DNA of 64,000 bases from JAIBJN01 sp963775505 (GCA_963775505.1 CAVZIL010000008.1:670045-734044); one strand, 5' to 3'. Numbered from the stretch's first letter, positions 19,129 through 28,526 are shown. Program-made: numbers and translations. The notes: a model not told the origin generated them from the letters alone.

Positions 19129-20790
19129 TCAACCACGCGCGTAAAGCTCCAGCGGCGGTTCGTGATCCGCGAAGTGCGGGTCGGTCCCTTTCGGGGGCGG
19201 TCCGAACGGAGGAGGCTTTCCTACGCCTGGGAAGGCATTCCGAGCGCAGTTCACCTTGGTTCTGTCCGAATTTGCCGTGCCCGTGTTGGCGAGTGCGTCG
19301 ATCACGAGCCTGTATGTGACGTCGTCGCTCGCGAGCGCCCCGTGGTCGACGCGACGGCCCGGGCAGAGATCCTGCAGCAGGATATTCGTCCCTCCCTCGA
19401 CGTTCTGGGTGCCGACCGGCTGGATGAGCTCGTCGGTCCTCGAGTAGATGCTGGTGTAGTCGATCGGGCCTGGAGTCTCGTCACCGCGATTCAGGGCGGC
19501 AAGGAAGTTCGAGTTCGTGCGCATCTGCCAGCCGGCCTCGACCTCGCGGCGCGCGGGGGTCTTGTCGAACGTGGATGACCCGTGGTTCGGCGTCGCCAAG
19601 GCGATGTAGTCATCGACGAAGGCACCCGCCGGGAACCACTTGATCACCCAGCGCGGCTCGAGTCCGCCCTGGCTGTGTCCGAGTACGTCGATGCTCTCCC
19701 CGGTCCTTTCGTGCATCACCTCAACCGCGCGCGCCACGTACTCCGAGGCGGTCTGAATGTCGCCGAAGGCGAGATCGGGCAACTGCACCCAGCAGACCTC
19801 GTAGCCAAGGCCCGGAAGCGCGTCCCAGTAGTTCCATCCCCAGTTCTGCTCGCGGGTGACGGTTGTCCCGTGTACGAGGAGAACCGGGTCGTCTGCCCCT
19901 TCGCCGCTGAGTTCCTCCTTGCCACCCTTGCAGGCAAGCTCGCGGTCCAGCCTCGCGGTTGAGATCGAATAGTCAGCGGTACCGGGGAAAGAATTGGCCG
20001 GTTCGCCCGGTCCGCTCGGCCTCGCTTCGTTGTCTTTCCCTCCGCACGCGCCGCCAAGAGCGGCGACGATCACCAACAGCGCCGGTATCACAAACCGAGC
20101 CCGGGCCTCACGTCGCGGTGCCGTGCGCCCCGCGCGAAGCACCGCCCAGGCGATCCAGCACGCCGCGACGAACTGGATCACGTGGCCGGCGAGGCCCTGC
20201 TGCAGGATGAAGTCGACGAGGACGAACGCCGGAATCAGGAGGACGGCCCCGCGCGCGACTGCGCCGGAACGCCACAGGGCGGCGGCGATTGTGAGCAGGC
20301 CGAAGAACCCACCTACCAAGAGGAGAACGATCATGGCGATCGCGGGCGGGATCGTCGCGTCGTCGATCGCATCCGCGAGCTCCGTCAGATCGAAGCGGCC
20401 GTCTTGAGCGAGCCCGAACTGGAGCGTCTCGAAGCCCTGCACGAGCGTCAGGCCGACCAGGCCGAAGCCGAGGAGGGCTCCACCCGCGTAGGAGAGACGT
20501 GGCGAACGCTCTCTTGAGAGCAGGACGTAAACGAGCACGGTGGCGATCAGAAACGGCATCGCGAGCACGTCGCACAACTTCGCCAGATTCGCGCGATCCG
20601 GGTTGTCGGCGATCCAGCGAAGCCGGTCGATCGTCTCGTCGTTCGCGGGCTCGATGGCGAAAGAGGCAAGCTGCAGCCCGGCTCCGAGAACGAGCGTCCC
20701 CGCCGCGGCCAGGCGGCCACCCGGGGTGAAGCGTGCCGCCGGGCTCGTCGCCGGCTCGGGAACGTCGAGCAGCGATCTGATCCGGCTCAT
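19129..20790 (-). CDS. Membrane-domain/lipase fusion (four-to-six-helix domain plus alpha/beta-hydrolase)
   Basis: A 553-residue protein with two unlike halves. Residues 1-230 hold about six hydrophobic segments and a DNPDRANLAKLCDVLAMPFL-type loop as in DUF4386-like membrane proteins. Residues 231-250 look like a lipoprotein signal (ALLVIVAALGGACGG, lipobox Cys249). The rest is a secreted lipase: VLLVHGTTVTREQNWGW (oxyanion loop), nucleophile elbow GHSQGG with Ser373, then ALATPNHGSSTFD and a candidate catalytic His in RRVDHGALASDD. The internal signal suggests two genes fused by loss of a stop, or a second internal start (GTG near residue 234). It is the last gene of a minus-strand operon with an ABC transporter and two-component system. 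Confidence 0.75.
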   Translation of the reverse strand: MSRIRSLLDVPEPATSPAARFTPGGRLAAAGTLVLGAGLQLASFAIEPANDETIDRLRWIADNPDRANLAKLCDVLAMPFLIATVLVYVLLSRERSPRLSYAGGALLGFGLVGLTLVQGFETLQFGLAQDGRFDLTELADAIDDATIPPAIAMIVLLLVGGFFGLLTIAAALWRSGAVARGAVLLIPAFVLVDFILQQGLAGHVIQFVAACWIAWAVLRAGRTAPRREARARFVIPALLVIVAALGGACGGKDNEARPSGPGEPANSFPGTADYSISTARLDRELACKGGKEELSGEGADDPVLLVHGTTVTREQNWGWNYWDALPGLGYEVCWVQLPDLAFGDIQTASEYVARAVEVMHERTGESIDVLGHSQGGLEPRWVIKWFPAGAFVDDYIALATPNHGSSTFDKTPARREVEAGWQMRTNSNFLAALNRGDETPGPIDYTSIYSRTDELIQPVGTQNVEGGTNILLQDLCPGRRVDHGALASDDVTYRLVIDALANTGTANSDRTKVNCARNAFPGVGKPPPFGPPPKGTDPHFADHEPPLELYARG

Positions 20791-20827
20791 CTGGAGTCTC
20801 CTTTCCCGCCCTCGAGGGGCGATCGAT

Positions 20828-23386
20828 TCACTCGTACTGGAGCGCTTCGAGCACGTTCAGGCGCGACGCACGGCGCGCCGGGAAAACGGCCGCGAGGATC
20901 CCCGCGGCGATCGCGACGAGCACGAACACCGCGAGGGATCCGAAGGGGAGAGCGAAGACGAGGCCCTCGTCGGAAAGCGCCTGGGTCACGAGGGCGGCGA
21001 GGAAGATGCCCACCGCGATGCCGAGGGTGGCGCCGATCAGCGCGGTGACGATGCTCTCGTGCCGGATCATCCGTCGGACCTGCCGCCGCGTCATGCCGAT
21101 CGCGCGAAGCATTCCGAGCTCGCGGGTCCGCTCGAAGACCGAGAGGACGAGCGTGTTGACGATCCCGAACAGGCTTACGATGACGGACAAGCCAAGCAAC
21201 GCGTAGAGCACGTTGAGCACGGTCGTGAGCGCGGCGATCTGGGAGTCCTTGAACTCGTCGCGGGTCTCGACCTTCGCGTCGGGGTAGGCTCCGAGGGCGC
21301 CGTCGAGGGTGGCGGTATTCTCAGGCGTCGCGCCGGCGCTCATGTTCACGAAGGTGAACACGCTGGCGCGCTCGGCGAAGGCTGCATCGAAGGCGCCGGT
21401 AGAGATCGCGACGGGCTCGAACGGCGATCCACCCTTCGGTTCCGCGAAGATGCCCTCGACCTTGAGGTCGAGGACGTCGCCGGTGGGCGTCTTCAGCTGA
21501 ACCGGCGAGCCGAGCTCGAGGTTGTGCTCCTCGGCGTAGTCGTCCGTGACGAACGCTCCATCGCCCCCGAGGCGCGCCGCCACGTCTCCCGAACCGCTGG
21601 CCCAGCTCATGTTCACGACTTGCGCGAGGTCCGACTCCACGCCGTTCACGCCGACGTCCTCCCCGAACGCCTCTCCGGTGCCGGTTCTGATGGAGGAGAC
21701 GACGGTGACGCCCTCAACCTGCGCCACGGCTGTCGCGCTGGCGTCGCTGATCGCTCCGAAGTCCCCCGACGGGGTCAGCGCGTAGTCGGCGACGAAGAGC
21801 TCGTCGACGGCGTCGGTGAAGGACGTGCGGATCCCTTGCGCCAGGACGGCGACCAGGGTGACCAGGGCGACTCCGATCATGAGAGCAGCCGCGGTCGAGG
21901 CCGTTCGGCCGGGGTTGCGCACCGCGTTGTCGCGGGCGAGCCTGCCGGCCGCCCCGCCGAGGCGGGCTCCCGGTGCGCCGAGGACGGCCGCGAGCGGGCG
22001 GACGAGCCGCGGCGCGATCAGCGCCACCCCGAGGAAGAGCAGGAGCACGCCGGCGCCGAGCGACAGCAGACGCGTGGAGGTCTCGAGGCCGTCCGCGAAT
22101 ACGCCGTAGGCGAGGAGGGCGACGGCCAGCGCGACCACGGCGATTGCGGTCACGAGCCCGAAGCGCGCAAAGCGCGACTTGGGCAGCACCGCGCCCTCGC
22201 GCACGGCGGCGATCGGCGGGACATGGGTTGCCCGCAGCGCCGGGCGCAGGCTGGCAAGGAGAGCGATCAACGTCCCGACCAGCAGGCTGACGACGATCGT
22301 GCGGGTGGCGAAGACGAGCCCGCTCTCCGGCAACTCGGTTCCGGTAGCGGCCAGGAGCGCGTTCAGCCCCAGCGCGAGCCCGAGACCGAGGAAGAGTCCA
22401 ACCACCGAGGCGATCAGCCCGATGACCACCGACTCGAGGACGACCGACCAGAGCACCTGCCGGCGGGAGGCGCCGAGCGTTCGCAACGTGGCGAGCTCCC
22501 GCACTCGCTGCGCCACGGTGATCGAAAGCGTGTTGGCGATGACGAAGGCGCCCACGAAGAGCGCGACTCCGCCGAAGGCGAGGAGGAAGGTGCGGAAGTA
22601 ACCGACGCCGACCTGCGTCTCCTCGCTGTCTGCTGCAGCCTGCTCCGAGGCGCTCTGCACCTGTGCCGTCTCAGGGAGCAGCGGGCGGATCTCCTGGACG
22701 AGCTCGGGCGTCGAGGCGCCTTCCCTCGCCGCCAGGCGAATCATGTCGAGCTTCCCGACCTTGTCGAACAGCTGCTGGGCAGTCGCCAGGTCGAAGACGG
22801 CGATCGTCGCGCCGCCGAGGGAGTCCGCTGAGCCGAACTGGACGATGCCGGTAATGCGGTAGGCCTGAAGCGGGCCATCGGCGACGACGCCGACCGTGTC
22901 GCCGACCTCGAGGTCCTTCTTCTCCGCGGCCGCCTTGTCGATGGCGATCTGCTCTGCACCTTGCGGCCACTTACCGCCGACGAGGTTGAGCGGATTGAAG
23001 CGCTGGTCGTCGGAAAGATGGACGCTCATGGCGAAGCCCTCAGTGCCGATCAGGTCGCCGCCCTCGTCGGCGAGCCTCGCCTCGTCTTCGATCGTTCCGG
23101 CGGCCGCCTCCACGTCCGGGAGCTGTTCCACCGTGCCGAGGACGTCGGCCGAGAAGGCCGGGGCGTCGGCTCCTGTCTCGCCGTCAGTGGAGGTCGCCGC
23201 CTTGGAGCTGATGACGACGTCGGAGTTCTCGTACGAGTCGCTGAAGATGGCGTCGAAACTCTTCGCGATGGTGTCGGTGAGGATGAGACTGCCGCTGACC
23301 ATGGCGACACCGAGGACGATCGCGAGCCCCGTGAGGATCGCGCGCAGCTTGCGGCCGAGGAGACCTTTGAGCGCGACACGGATCAT
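20828..23386 (-). CDS. MacB/FtsX-type ABC transporter permease, two-module
   Basis: An 852-residue permease of the type VII (mechanotransmission) class. It has an N-terminal transmembrane segment after MIRVALKGLLGRKLRAIL, a large outside MacB-like domain, three helices with the first FtsX core (VAQRVRELATLRTLGASRRQV), then a second helix, a second outside domain, and a second FtsX core (FERTRELGMLRAIGMTRRQV) near the C terminus. Such transporters do not move substrates through the membrane but export or extract lipids, peptides or lipoproteins. The start overlaps the ATPase stop by four bases, so the pair is coupled. A lipase-type gene follows. Confidence 0.93.
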   Translation of the reverse strand: MIRVALKGLLGRKLRAILTGLAIVLGVAMVSGSLILTDTIAKSFDAIFSDSYENSDVVISSKAATSTDGETGADAPAFSADVLGTVEQLPDVEAAAGTIEDEARLADEGGDLIGTEGFAMSVHLSDDQRFNPLNLVGGKWPQGAEQIAIDKAAAEKKDLEVGDTVGVVADGPLQAYRITGIVQFGSADSLGGATIAVFDLATAQQLFDKVGKLDMIRLAAREGASTPELVQEIRPLLPETAQVQSASEQAAADSEETQVGVGYFRTFLLAFGGVALFVGAFVIANTLSITVAQRVRELATLRTLGASRRQVLWSVVLESVVIGLIASVVGLFLGLGLALGLNALLAATGTELPESGLVFATRTIVVSLLVGTLIALLASLRPALRATHVPPIAAVREGAVLPKSRFARFGLVTAIAVVALAVALLAYGVFADGLETSTRLLSLGAGVLLLFLGVALIAPRLVRPLAAVLGAPGARLGGAAGRLARDNAVRNPGRTASTAAALMIGVALVTLVAVLAQGIRTSFTDAVDELFVADYALTPSGDFGAISDASATAVAQVEGVTVVSSIRTGTGEAFGEDVGVNGVESDLAQVVNMSWASGSGDVAARLGGDGAFVTDDYAEEHNLELGSPVQLKTPTGDVLDLKVEGIFAEPKGGSPFEPVAISTGAFDAAFAERASVFTFVNMSAGATPENTATLDGALGAYPDAKVETRDEFKDSQIAALTTVLNVLYALLGLSVIVSLFGIVNTLVLSVFERTRELGMLRAIGMTRRQVRRMIRHESIVTALIGATLGIAVGIFLAALVTQALSDEGLVFALPFGSLAVFVLVAIAAGILAAVFPARRASRLNVLEALQYE

Positions 23387-24156
23387 CGCGCACTCACCTC
23401 CTCCATCGCCTCGAGGATCTCGTGCGCCGAGGAGGGGCCCAGATCCTTGACGATTCGCCCGTCAGCCAGGAAGAGGACGCGGTCGGCGATGGCGGCCGCG
23501 TTTGGGTCATGAGTGACCATGACGGTCGTCTGCCCAAAGCTCGTGACGGAATCCCGAACGAGCTCGAGGATCTCGGCACCCGTCGTCGAGTCGAGATTGC
23601 CCGTGGGCTCGTCCGCGAACATCACGGTCGGCCGCGAGACGAGCGCGCGTGCGATCGCAACGCGCTGCTGCTGGCCGCCCGAGAGCTCGGCCGGTCGGTG
23701 TGAGAGGCGATCGGAGAGCCCGACCTTGCCGGTGAGCTCGTCCACCCAAGCGCGATCCGGCTTCGTTCCCGCCAGGTTGAGGGGGAGGACGACGTTCTCC
23801 TCGGCGGTCAGCATCGGTAGCAGGTTGAAGAATTGGAAGATGAAGCCGATGTGCTCGCGCCTGAGCTTCGTCAGCTCCGTGTCGTTCAGCTCGGTGATGC
23901 TCGTACCCTCGATCTCGACCTCGCCCTCGGTCGGGCTGTCCAGGCCGGCGAGGATGTGCATCAGGGTCGACTTGCCGGAACCGGAAGGGCCCATCACGGC
24001 CGTGAGCTTCCCGCGTGCGACATCGAGCGACACGCCCCGGAGCGCATGCACGCACGTGTCACCTTCGCCGTAGCGGCGAGTGATGCTCGTCGCCGCGACC
24101 ACGGTCGGCGCCAGCGACGAGTCCTCCCGATCCTTCTGAATGAGTACCGTCTGCAT
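23383..24156 (-). CDS. ABC transporter ATP-binding protein, MacB/LolD type
   Basis: A 257-residue ATPase for the adjacent permease. Walker A GPSGSGKST lies at about residues 56-64, followed by the Q-loop IGFIFQFFNLLP, signature LSGGQQQRVAIARA, Walker B VMFADEPTGNLDS and H-loop VMVTHDPNAA. The ATG at 24156 was chosen over one nine codons upstream because AAAGGAG lies nine bases before it. A 117-bp gap separates it from the response regulator gene, and this gap contains a 28-bp box also found upstream of the second kinase, so it may have its own regulated promoter. Confidence 0.94.
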   Translation of the reverse strand: MQTVLIQKDREDSSLAPTVVAATSITRRYGEGDTCVHALRGVSLDVARGKLTAVMGPSGSGKSTLMHILAGLDSPTEGEVEIEGTSITELNDTELTKLRREHIGFIFQFFNLLPMLTAEENVVLPLNLAGTKPDRAWVDELTGKVGLSDRLSHRPAELSGGQQQRVAIARALVSRPTVMFADEPTGNLDSTTGAEILELVRDSVTSFGQTTVMVTHDPNAAAIADRVLFLADGRIVKDLGPSSAHEILEAMEEVSAR

Positions 24157-24216
24157 CGCGCTGCACTCCTTTCGGTTTTCCATGCGTCACCGTCTCAGGA
24201 GCGTGCGCGCGTGAGA

Positions 24217-24244
24217 ATGGAGCCTGCTGGCGTCTTGGGGTGCG
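24217..24244 (-). promoter_or_regulatory. Conserved box upstream of the ABC ATPase gene
   Basis: This 28-bp segment matches 28527-28550 upstream of the second histidine kinase at 23 positions, with one mismatch and a 4-base gap (shared ends ATGGAGCC and GGCGTCTTGG, then GTGCG). Each copy lies 60-120 bp before a minus-strand start codon. A shared operator or promoter element for the response regulator encoded between them is the simplest reading. Confidence 0.45.
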
Positions 24245-24272
24245 TCCAAGCGCACCTCGAGTGGTACGTCTT

Positions 24273-24917
24273 CTACGAGCGCAGGAAGGCGAGCACGGCC
24301 AGTACACGCCGATGGTCGTCCGTGCTCGCGGGCAGCCCGAGCTTCCGGAAGATGCTCGTGATGTGCTTCTGCACGGCACGCTCCGTGATGACGAGGCGCT
24401 CGGCGATGCCTTGATTCGAGCGTCCCTCGGCCATGAGCTCGAGCACCTCGCGCTCCCGCGGCGTGATGCTCTCGAGCGGATCGTCGCGGCGGCCGCGATC
24501 GATGAGCTGCGACACGATCGTCGGATCGATGACCGATCCTCGGTGCCCCACGCGCCGGACCGCCTCAGCAAACTCGTCGATGTCCGTGACCCGGTCCTTC
24601 AGCATGTAGCCGACGCCTTCCGCGTCCTCGGCGAGGAGCTTCATGGCAAGGCCGACGTCAGCGTGCTGGGACAGCACCAGGACGCCAACCCTCGGATAAC
24701 GCGAGCGGATCTCCAGCGCCGCTCGAAGGCCTTCGTCCGTCTGCGTGGGCGGCATGCGCATGTCGGTGATGGCGACGTCGGGCGAGTAGCTGCGCACCTT
24801 GAGGAGAAGGTCTTCGGCCGTCGCGCTCTGGCCGACGACGTCGAAGCCGGCCTCGCTGAGAAGCCGCGCCACCCCTTCTCGCAGCAGGACGGCGTCGTCA
24901 GCGAGGACTACCCGCAT
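24273..24917 (-). CDS. NarL/LuxR-family response regulator
   Basis: A 214-residue two-component regulator. The receiver domain has acidic residues Asp7/Asp8, the phosphorylation site Asp52 in VAITDMRMPP, and the conserved lysine in YMLKDRV. The C-terminal LuxR helix-turn-helix reads TPREREVLELMAEGRSNQGI and ERAVQKHITSIFRKLGL. It should be phosphorylated by one or both of the adjacent kinases. Its ATG overlaps the stop of kinase A by ten bases (ATGCGGGTAG), and the same ten bases join kinase B to kinase A. The first codons lie inside the 880-bp repeat. Confidence 0.95.
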   Translation of the reverse strand: MRVVLADDAVLLREGVARLLSEAGFDVVGQSATAEDLLLKVRSYSPDVAITDMRMPPTQTDEGLRAALEIRSRYPRVGVLVLSQHADVGLAMKLLAEDAEGVGYMLKDRVTDIDEFAEAVRRVGHRGSVIDPTIVSQLIDRGRRDDPLESITPREREVLELMAEGRSNQGIAERLVITERAVQKHITSIFRKLGLPASTDDHRRVLAVLAFLRS

Positions 24918-25781
24918 GGCATCTCGGCTCGGACGCTTGTCCCGCCTCCGGCGGGGCTGCGCACGCGTAGTCGGCCGCCCAGTGTCTCGATCCGGTCGGC
25001 GAGACCGCGAAGGCCGGAGCCGCTGCTCGGATCGGCTCCGCCGACGCCGTCGTCGGCGACTTGGACGACGACCTGGCCGTTCGTGCGCGAGACCTCGACG
25101 GTGGCTGCCGAGGTCTGGGCGTACTTGGCTACGTTCGTGAGGCCTTCCGAGATGAGGTAGTAGGCGGCCACCTCGATCGGCTCGGGCAGGCGAGCGTCCA
25201 CGTCGACGCTCAGCTGGACGCGCAGCGGCGCCCGCGCCGCGAGCGTCTCGAGCGCTACCCCGAGCCCGTGGTCGCTCAGGACTCCCGGATGGATGCCCTG
25301 GGCCAGCTCGCGCAGCTCGTGAGAGGACTCTTTCAGCTCCGCGCGTGCCTCTTCCAGAAGCCGGGCCTCCTCCGAGCCGGGCTGCAGGCGCGAGGCGAGG
25401 AGGCGAAGCGCCACCGAGAGCGAGATGAGCCGCTGCTGGGCGCCGTCGTGGAGGTTGCGCTCGAGCCGGCGCCGCTCGGCATCGCCCGCCTCGACGATGC
25501 GGGCGCGCGAGCCTTTGAGCTCCTCGAGCCGCGCGCGCAGGTCGGCCTGCAGACGCTCGTTCTCGAGCGCGATCCCCGCCGCCGCGCAGACCGCCGCCAC
25601 CAGCTCCGGCTCCTCGCGCAGCGACTCGTCGTGGACGAGCGCGGCAACCTGCCTGTGCCCCCTCTCCACGATCGTCGCGACACGGCCGCTCCCCTCCGTC
25701 GGCAGCGACACCGGCCGGCCGTCCACATCCACATAGCCCTCGAACTCCGGCAGCCAGAACGCAAGCGCCAGCGAAGGATCG
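24902..25781. repeat. 880-bp perfect direct repeat, copy 1 (end of kinase A)
   Basis: Identical to 26623-27502, at a distance of 1,721 bp. It covers the first codons of the response regulator and the catalytic half of kinase A (from the GAF-like region to the C terminus). Identity stops abruptly at both ends, where the flanks diverge completely. An exact repeat with no silent differences means a recent duplication, ongoing gene conversion, or an assembly error. Confidence 0.85.
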
Positions 25782-26638
25782 CCTAGCGCGCGGGCCACTG
25801 CGTCACGGACGTCAGTGCGAGCCCTGGCCTCGCCGAGCTCGACGAGGATGTCTCCAGCCGCCGAGCGGGCAAGGCGGGCGCGGAGACGTCCCGCCATCAC
25901 CGCGATCGGAACGGCGATGAGCGCGACCAGTCCGATCAGCTCCATTACCTCGAAGCGGCCCACCACTCCGTCCAGCACGACACGACTCGAGGCGACGAGG
26001 ATGGCGGCGCTACCCACCAGGATGGGCGTGAGCGCCCGGCGAAGCGGCAAGCTGGCGAGCAGCCAGCGCCGGGCGAGGACGGCCGTGAGGACGACCGCCC
26101 CCGCGACGGCGATCGCTCGTCCCGCCGAGTCGACCGCGTCGACGACGTCCGCGTTCGGCCAGACGAGGAGGGCGTTCCCCGGCTCTCCTGGATCGTAGAA
26201 GAGGAGCCAGAGCAACTCGAGCGGAACCATGGCGACGACGAAGGGCACGAGGAGCAGGGCATCACGTCTCGAGGCCAGCCGGCCGTTCGGGAAGGCGAGC
26301 AGGAAGAGGACGAAGAGGATGACCCAGGTGTCGGCGAGCCACATTCCCGCCGTGAAGACAGGCGCCGAATCCGACTCCATCAGGAGCCCCGCTGCCAGCC
26401 AGGCCAGCCCGACTCCCACCATGAGCAGGCCCAGCGCGTTCTCCGGTCGCCGCGCCCGGACGACGAGCCCGCTCGCGACGAATGACCAGCCGAGCAGGAC
26501 GTCGAGAACCGCAATCGCCTCGAGCCCGGCCGTGCCTACGCGCGACAGCGTCAGTGCGAGAAGGCCGATGCCGCCAGCAAGAGCGAACGGCCCGAGAACG
26601 AGCCGAAGCCACCAATCGGAGCCGAGGACTACCCGCAT
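24908..26638 (-). CDS. Sensor histidine kinase A (HisKA_3 type)
   Basis: A 576-residue membrane kinase. Residues about 10-270 form an eight-to-nine-helix membrane sensor (starting SDWWLRLVLGPFALAGGIGL). A GAF-like linker follows, then the dimerisation helix with the phospho-acceptor His in ERNLHDGAQQRL, and a HATPase_c domain with SEGLTNVAKYAQ (N box) and DDGVGGADPSSGSGL (G box). The last 287 residues are identical to those of kinase B. The first five codons (MRVVL) copy the start of the response regulator, so this gene's native N terminus was probably replaced at the repeat junction. Reading further upstream into kinase B gives only an out-of-frame artefact. Confidence 0.9.
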   Translation of the reverse strand: MRVVLGSDWWLRLVLGPFALAGGIGLLALTLSRVGTAGLEAIAVLDVLLGWSFVASGLVVRARRPENALGLLMVGVGLAWLAAGLLMESDSAPVFTAGMWLADTWVILFVLFLLAFPNGRLASRRDALLLVPFVVAMVPLELLWLLFYDPGEPGNALLVWPNADVVDAVDSAGRAIAVAGAVVLTAVLARRWLLASLPLRRALTPILVGSAAILVASSRVVLDGVVGRFEVMELIGLVALIAVPIAVMAGRLRARLARSAAGDILVELGEARARTDVRDAVARALGDPSLALAFWLPEFEGYVDVDGRPVSLPTEGSGRVATIVERGHRQVAALVHDESLREEPELVAAVCAAAGIALENERLQADLRARLEELKGSRARIVEAGDAERRRLERNLHDGAQQRLISLSVALRLLASRLQPGSEEARLLEEARAELKESSHELRELAQGIHPGVLSDHGLGVALETLAARAPLRVQLSVDVDARLPEPIEVAAYYLISEGLTNVAKYAQTSAATVEVSRTNGQVVVQVADDGVGGADPSSGSGLRGLADRIETLGGRLRVRSPAGGGTSVRAEMPCG

Positions 26639-27502
26639 GGCATCTCGGCTCGGACGCTTGTCCCGCCTCCGGCGGGGCTGCGCACGCGTAGTCGGCCGCC
26701 CAGTGTCTCGATCCGGTCGGCGAGACCGCGAAGGCCGGAGCCGCTGCTCGGATCGGCTCCGCCGACGCCGTCGTCGGCGACTTGGACGACGACCTGGCCG
26801 TTCGTGCGCGAGACCTCGACGGTGGCTGCCGAGGTCTGGGCGTACTTGGCTACGTTCGTGAGGCCTTCCGAGATGAGGTAGTAGGCGGCCACCTCGATCG
26901 GCTCGGGCAGGCGAGCGTCCACGTCGACGCTCAGCTGGACGCGCAGCGGCGCCCGCGCCGCGAGCGTCTCGAGCGCTACCCCGAGCCCGTGGTCGCTCAG
27001 GACTCCCGGATGGATGCCCTGGGCCAGCTCGCGCAGCTCGTGAGAGGACTCTTTCAGCTCCGCGCGTGCCTCTTCCAGAAGCCGGGCCTCCTCCGAGCCG
27101 GGCTGCAGGCGCGAGGCGAGGAGGCGAAGCGCCACCGAGAGCGAGATGAGCCGCTGCTGGGCGCCGTCGTGGAGGTTGCGCTCGAGCCGGCGCCGCTCGG
27201 CATCGCCCGCCTCGACGATGCGGGCGCGCGAGCCTTTGAGCTCCTCGAGCCGCGCGCGCAGGTCGGCCTGCAGACGCTCGTTCTCGAGCGCGATCCCCGC
27301 CGCCGCGCAGACCGCCGCCACCAGCTCCGGCTCCTCGCGCAGCGACTCGTCGTGGACGAGCGCGGCAACCTGCCTGTGCCCCCTCTCCACGATCGTCGCG
27401 ACACGGCCGCTCCCCTCCGTCGGCAGCGACACCGGCCGGCCGTCCACATCCACATAGCCCTCGAACTCCGGCAGCCAGAACGCAAGCGCCAGCGAAGGAT
27501 CG
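26623..27502. repeat. 880-bp perfect direct repeat, copy 2 (end of kinase B)
   Basis: The partner of 24902-25781. It supplies the catalytic half of kinase B and, at its left end, the start codon and first codons of kinase A. Confidence 0.85.
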
Positions 27503-28437
27503 TGAAGTGCCCGCGCGAGCGCGTCTCGCAAGGCACCGGGAGCTCGAGGCTCCTGCAGCTGGACGAGGAGATCGCCGACGGCCGAGCGAGCGAGCCGCGC
27601 ACGCAGCAGTCCGACGAGAAAGATGATCGGGACGGACGCGAGGACGACGTGGAAAATGCCGTCGAGGAGCCCCGTCCTCCCGCCGATCCAGTCGAGCAGG
27701 ATGACCAGGGTGAAGAGGATGACGGCTCCTGCTCCGGCCAGGACCGGAGTGAGCACGCGGCGAAGCGGCGGACTCGCGCGCAGCCACCGCCGAACGAGGA
27801 CGGCCGCAAGCACCGCGAACGCAGCGATGGCAATGATCCGCTGCGATTTGTCAACGGCGGCCGCGACCTCGGCGTCTGGCCAGACGAGAAAGGCGTTGCC
27901 CGGACCCTCGTCCATCTCGAGGAAAAGCAGCCACAGCGCCTGCATAGGGATGCCCGACAGGAGAATCAAGGCGACGATGAGCCGGTCGAGCCTCGAGATG
28001 AGGCGCCCGAAGGGGAACGCGACCAACAGGGCGGCGAACACAACGGCCCACGCGTTCCAGAGCAACACGCTGATCGTGTAGACGAGCGGCGAGGCGGACT
28101 GCGCGAGGAGCTCCGGAGCGAACCACAGGAAGCCGACGGACACCATGAACACGCCGACGCGGTTCTCCGGTCGGCGCGTCCAGCCGACGAGGCCGCTCGC
28201 GATGAACGACCAACCGACGGCGAGGTAGAGAACGGTCAGGATGCTGAGGCTGGTCCTCCCGGTACCGAAGAGGGCAGGCGCTACCGCGCCAATCCCTGCG
28301 GCGAGCCCAACGGGCCAGAGAGCCCGACGAATCAGTCGCCATCGATCAGAGTCGGTCCGCGCCGGGCGACGCTGAGCGGCGCTGTCTGCATCGGGAGGAG
28401 CATGTCCGGCGTACCCGGGAATGTGGGCCGTCGCCAT
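26629..28437 (-). CDS. Sensor histidine kinase B (HisKA_3 type)
   Basis: A 602-residue kinase with the same plan as kinase A: a membrane sensor of about eight helices (GIGAVAPALFGTGRTSL, AVGWSFIASGLVGWTRRPEN), then the linker and catalytic domains identical to kinase A from LARALHDPSLALAFWLPEF onward. The sensor halves are only moderately similar (the shared pattern includes GWSFxASGLVxxxRRPEN), so the two kinases should sense different signals while acting on the same regulator. The ATG at 28437 is preceded by GGGAGGA; a longer reading to 28560 lacks a ribosome site. It is the first gene of the operon. Confidence 0.88.
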   Translation of the reverse strand: MATAHIPGYAGHAPPDADSAAQRRPARTDSDRWRLIRRALWPVGLAAGIGAVAPALFGTGRTSLSILTVLYLAVGWSFIASGLVGWTRRPENRVGVFMVSVGFLWFAPELLAQSASPLVYTISVLLWNAWAVVFAALLVAFPFGRLISRLDRLIVALILLSGIPMQALWLLFLEMDEGPGNAFLVWPDAEVAAAVDKSQRIIAIAAFAVLAAVLVRRWLRASPPLRRVLTPVLAGAGAVILFTLVILLDWIGGRTGLLDGIFHVVLASVPIIFLVGLLRARLARSAVGDLLVQLQEPRAPGALRDALARALHDPSLALAFWLPEFEGYVDVDGRPVSLPTEGSGRVATIVERGHRQVAALVHDESLREEPELVAAVCAAAGIALENERLQADLRARLEELKGSRARIVEAGDAERRRLERNLHDGAQQRLISLSVALRLLASRLQPGSEEARLLEEARAELKESSHELRELAQGIHPGVLSDHGLGVALETLAARAPLRVQLSVDVDARLPEPIEVAAYYLISEGLTNVAKYAQTSAATVEVSRTNGQVVVQVADDGVGGADPSSGSGLRGLADRIETLGGRLRVRSPAGGGTSVRAEMPCG

Positions 28438-28526
28438 CCTGTTCCTCCCATCTCCCCCCGGCGCTCGATTCGGCAACGAGATCCCTTGGGCGCGATCACC
28501 CACTGGCCGCGAGGACAACCGCGCGG

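Noticed and set aside
18753..19132. Minus-strand ORFs across the tmRNA (peptides such as GGNRTRVRSRTVKS)
   Set aside because: They are antisense to ssrA, whose RNA structure explains the sequence.
24908..27787. A 959-residue kinase
   Set aside because: The first 380 or so residues are an out-of-frame reading of kinase B; the real start of kinase A is 26638.
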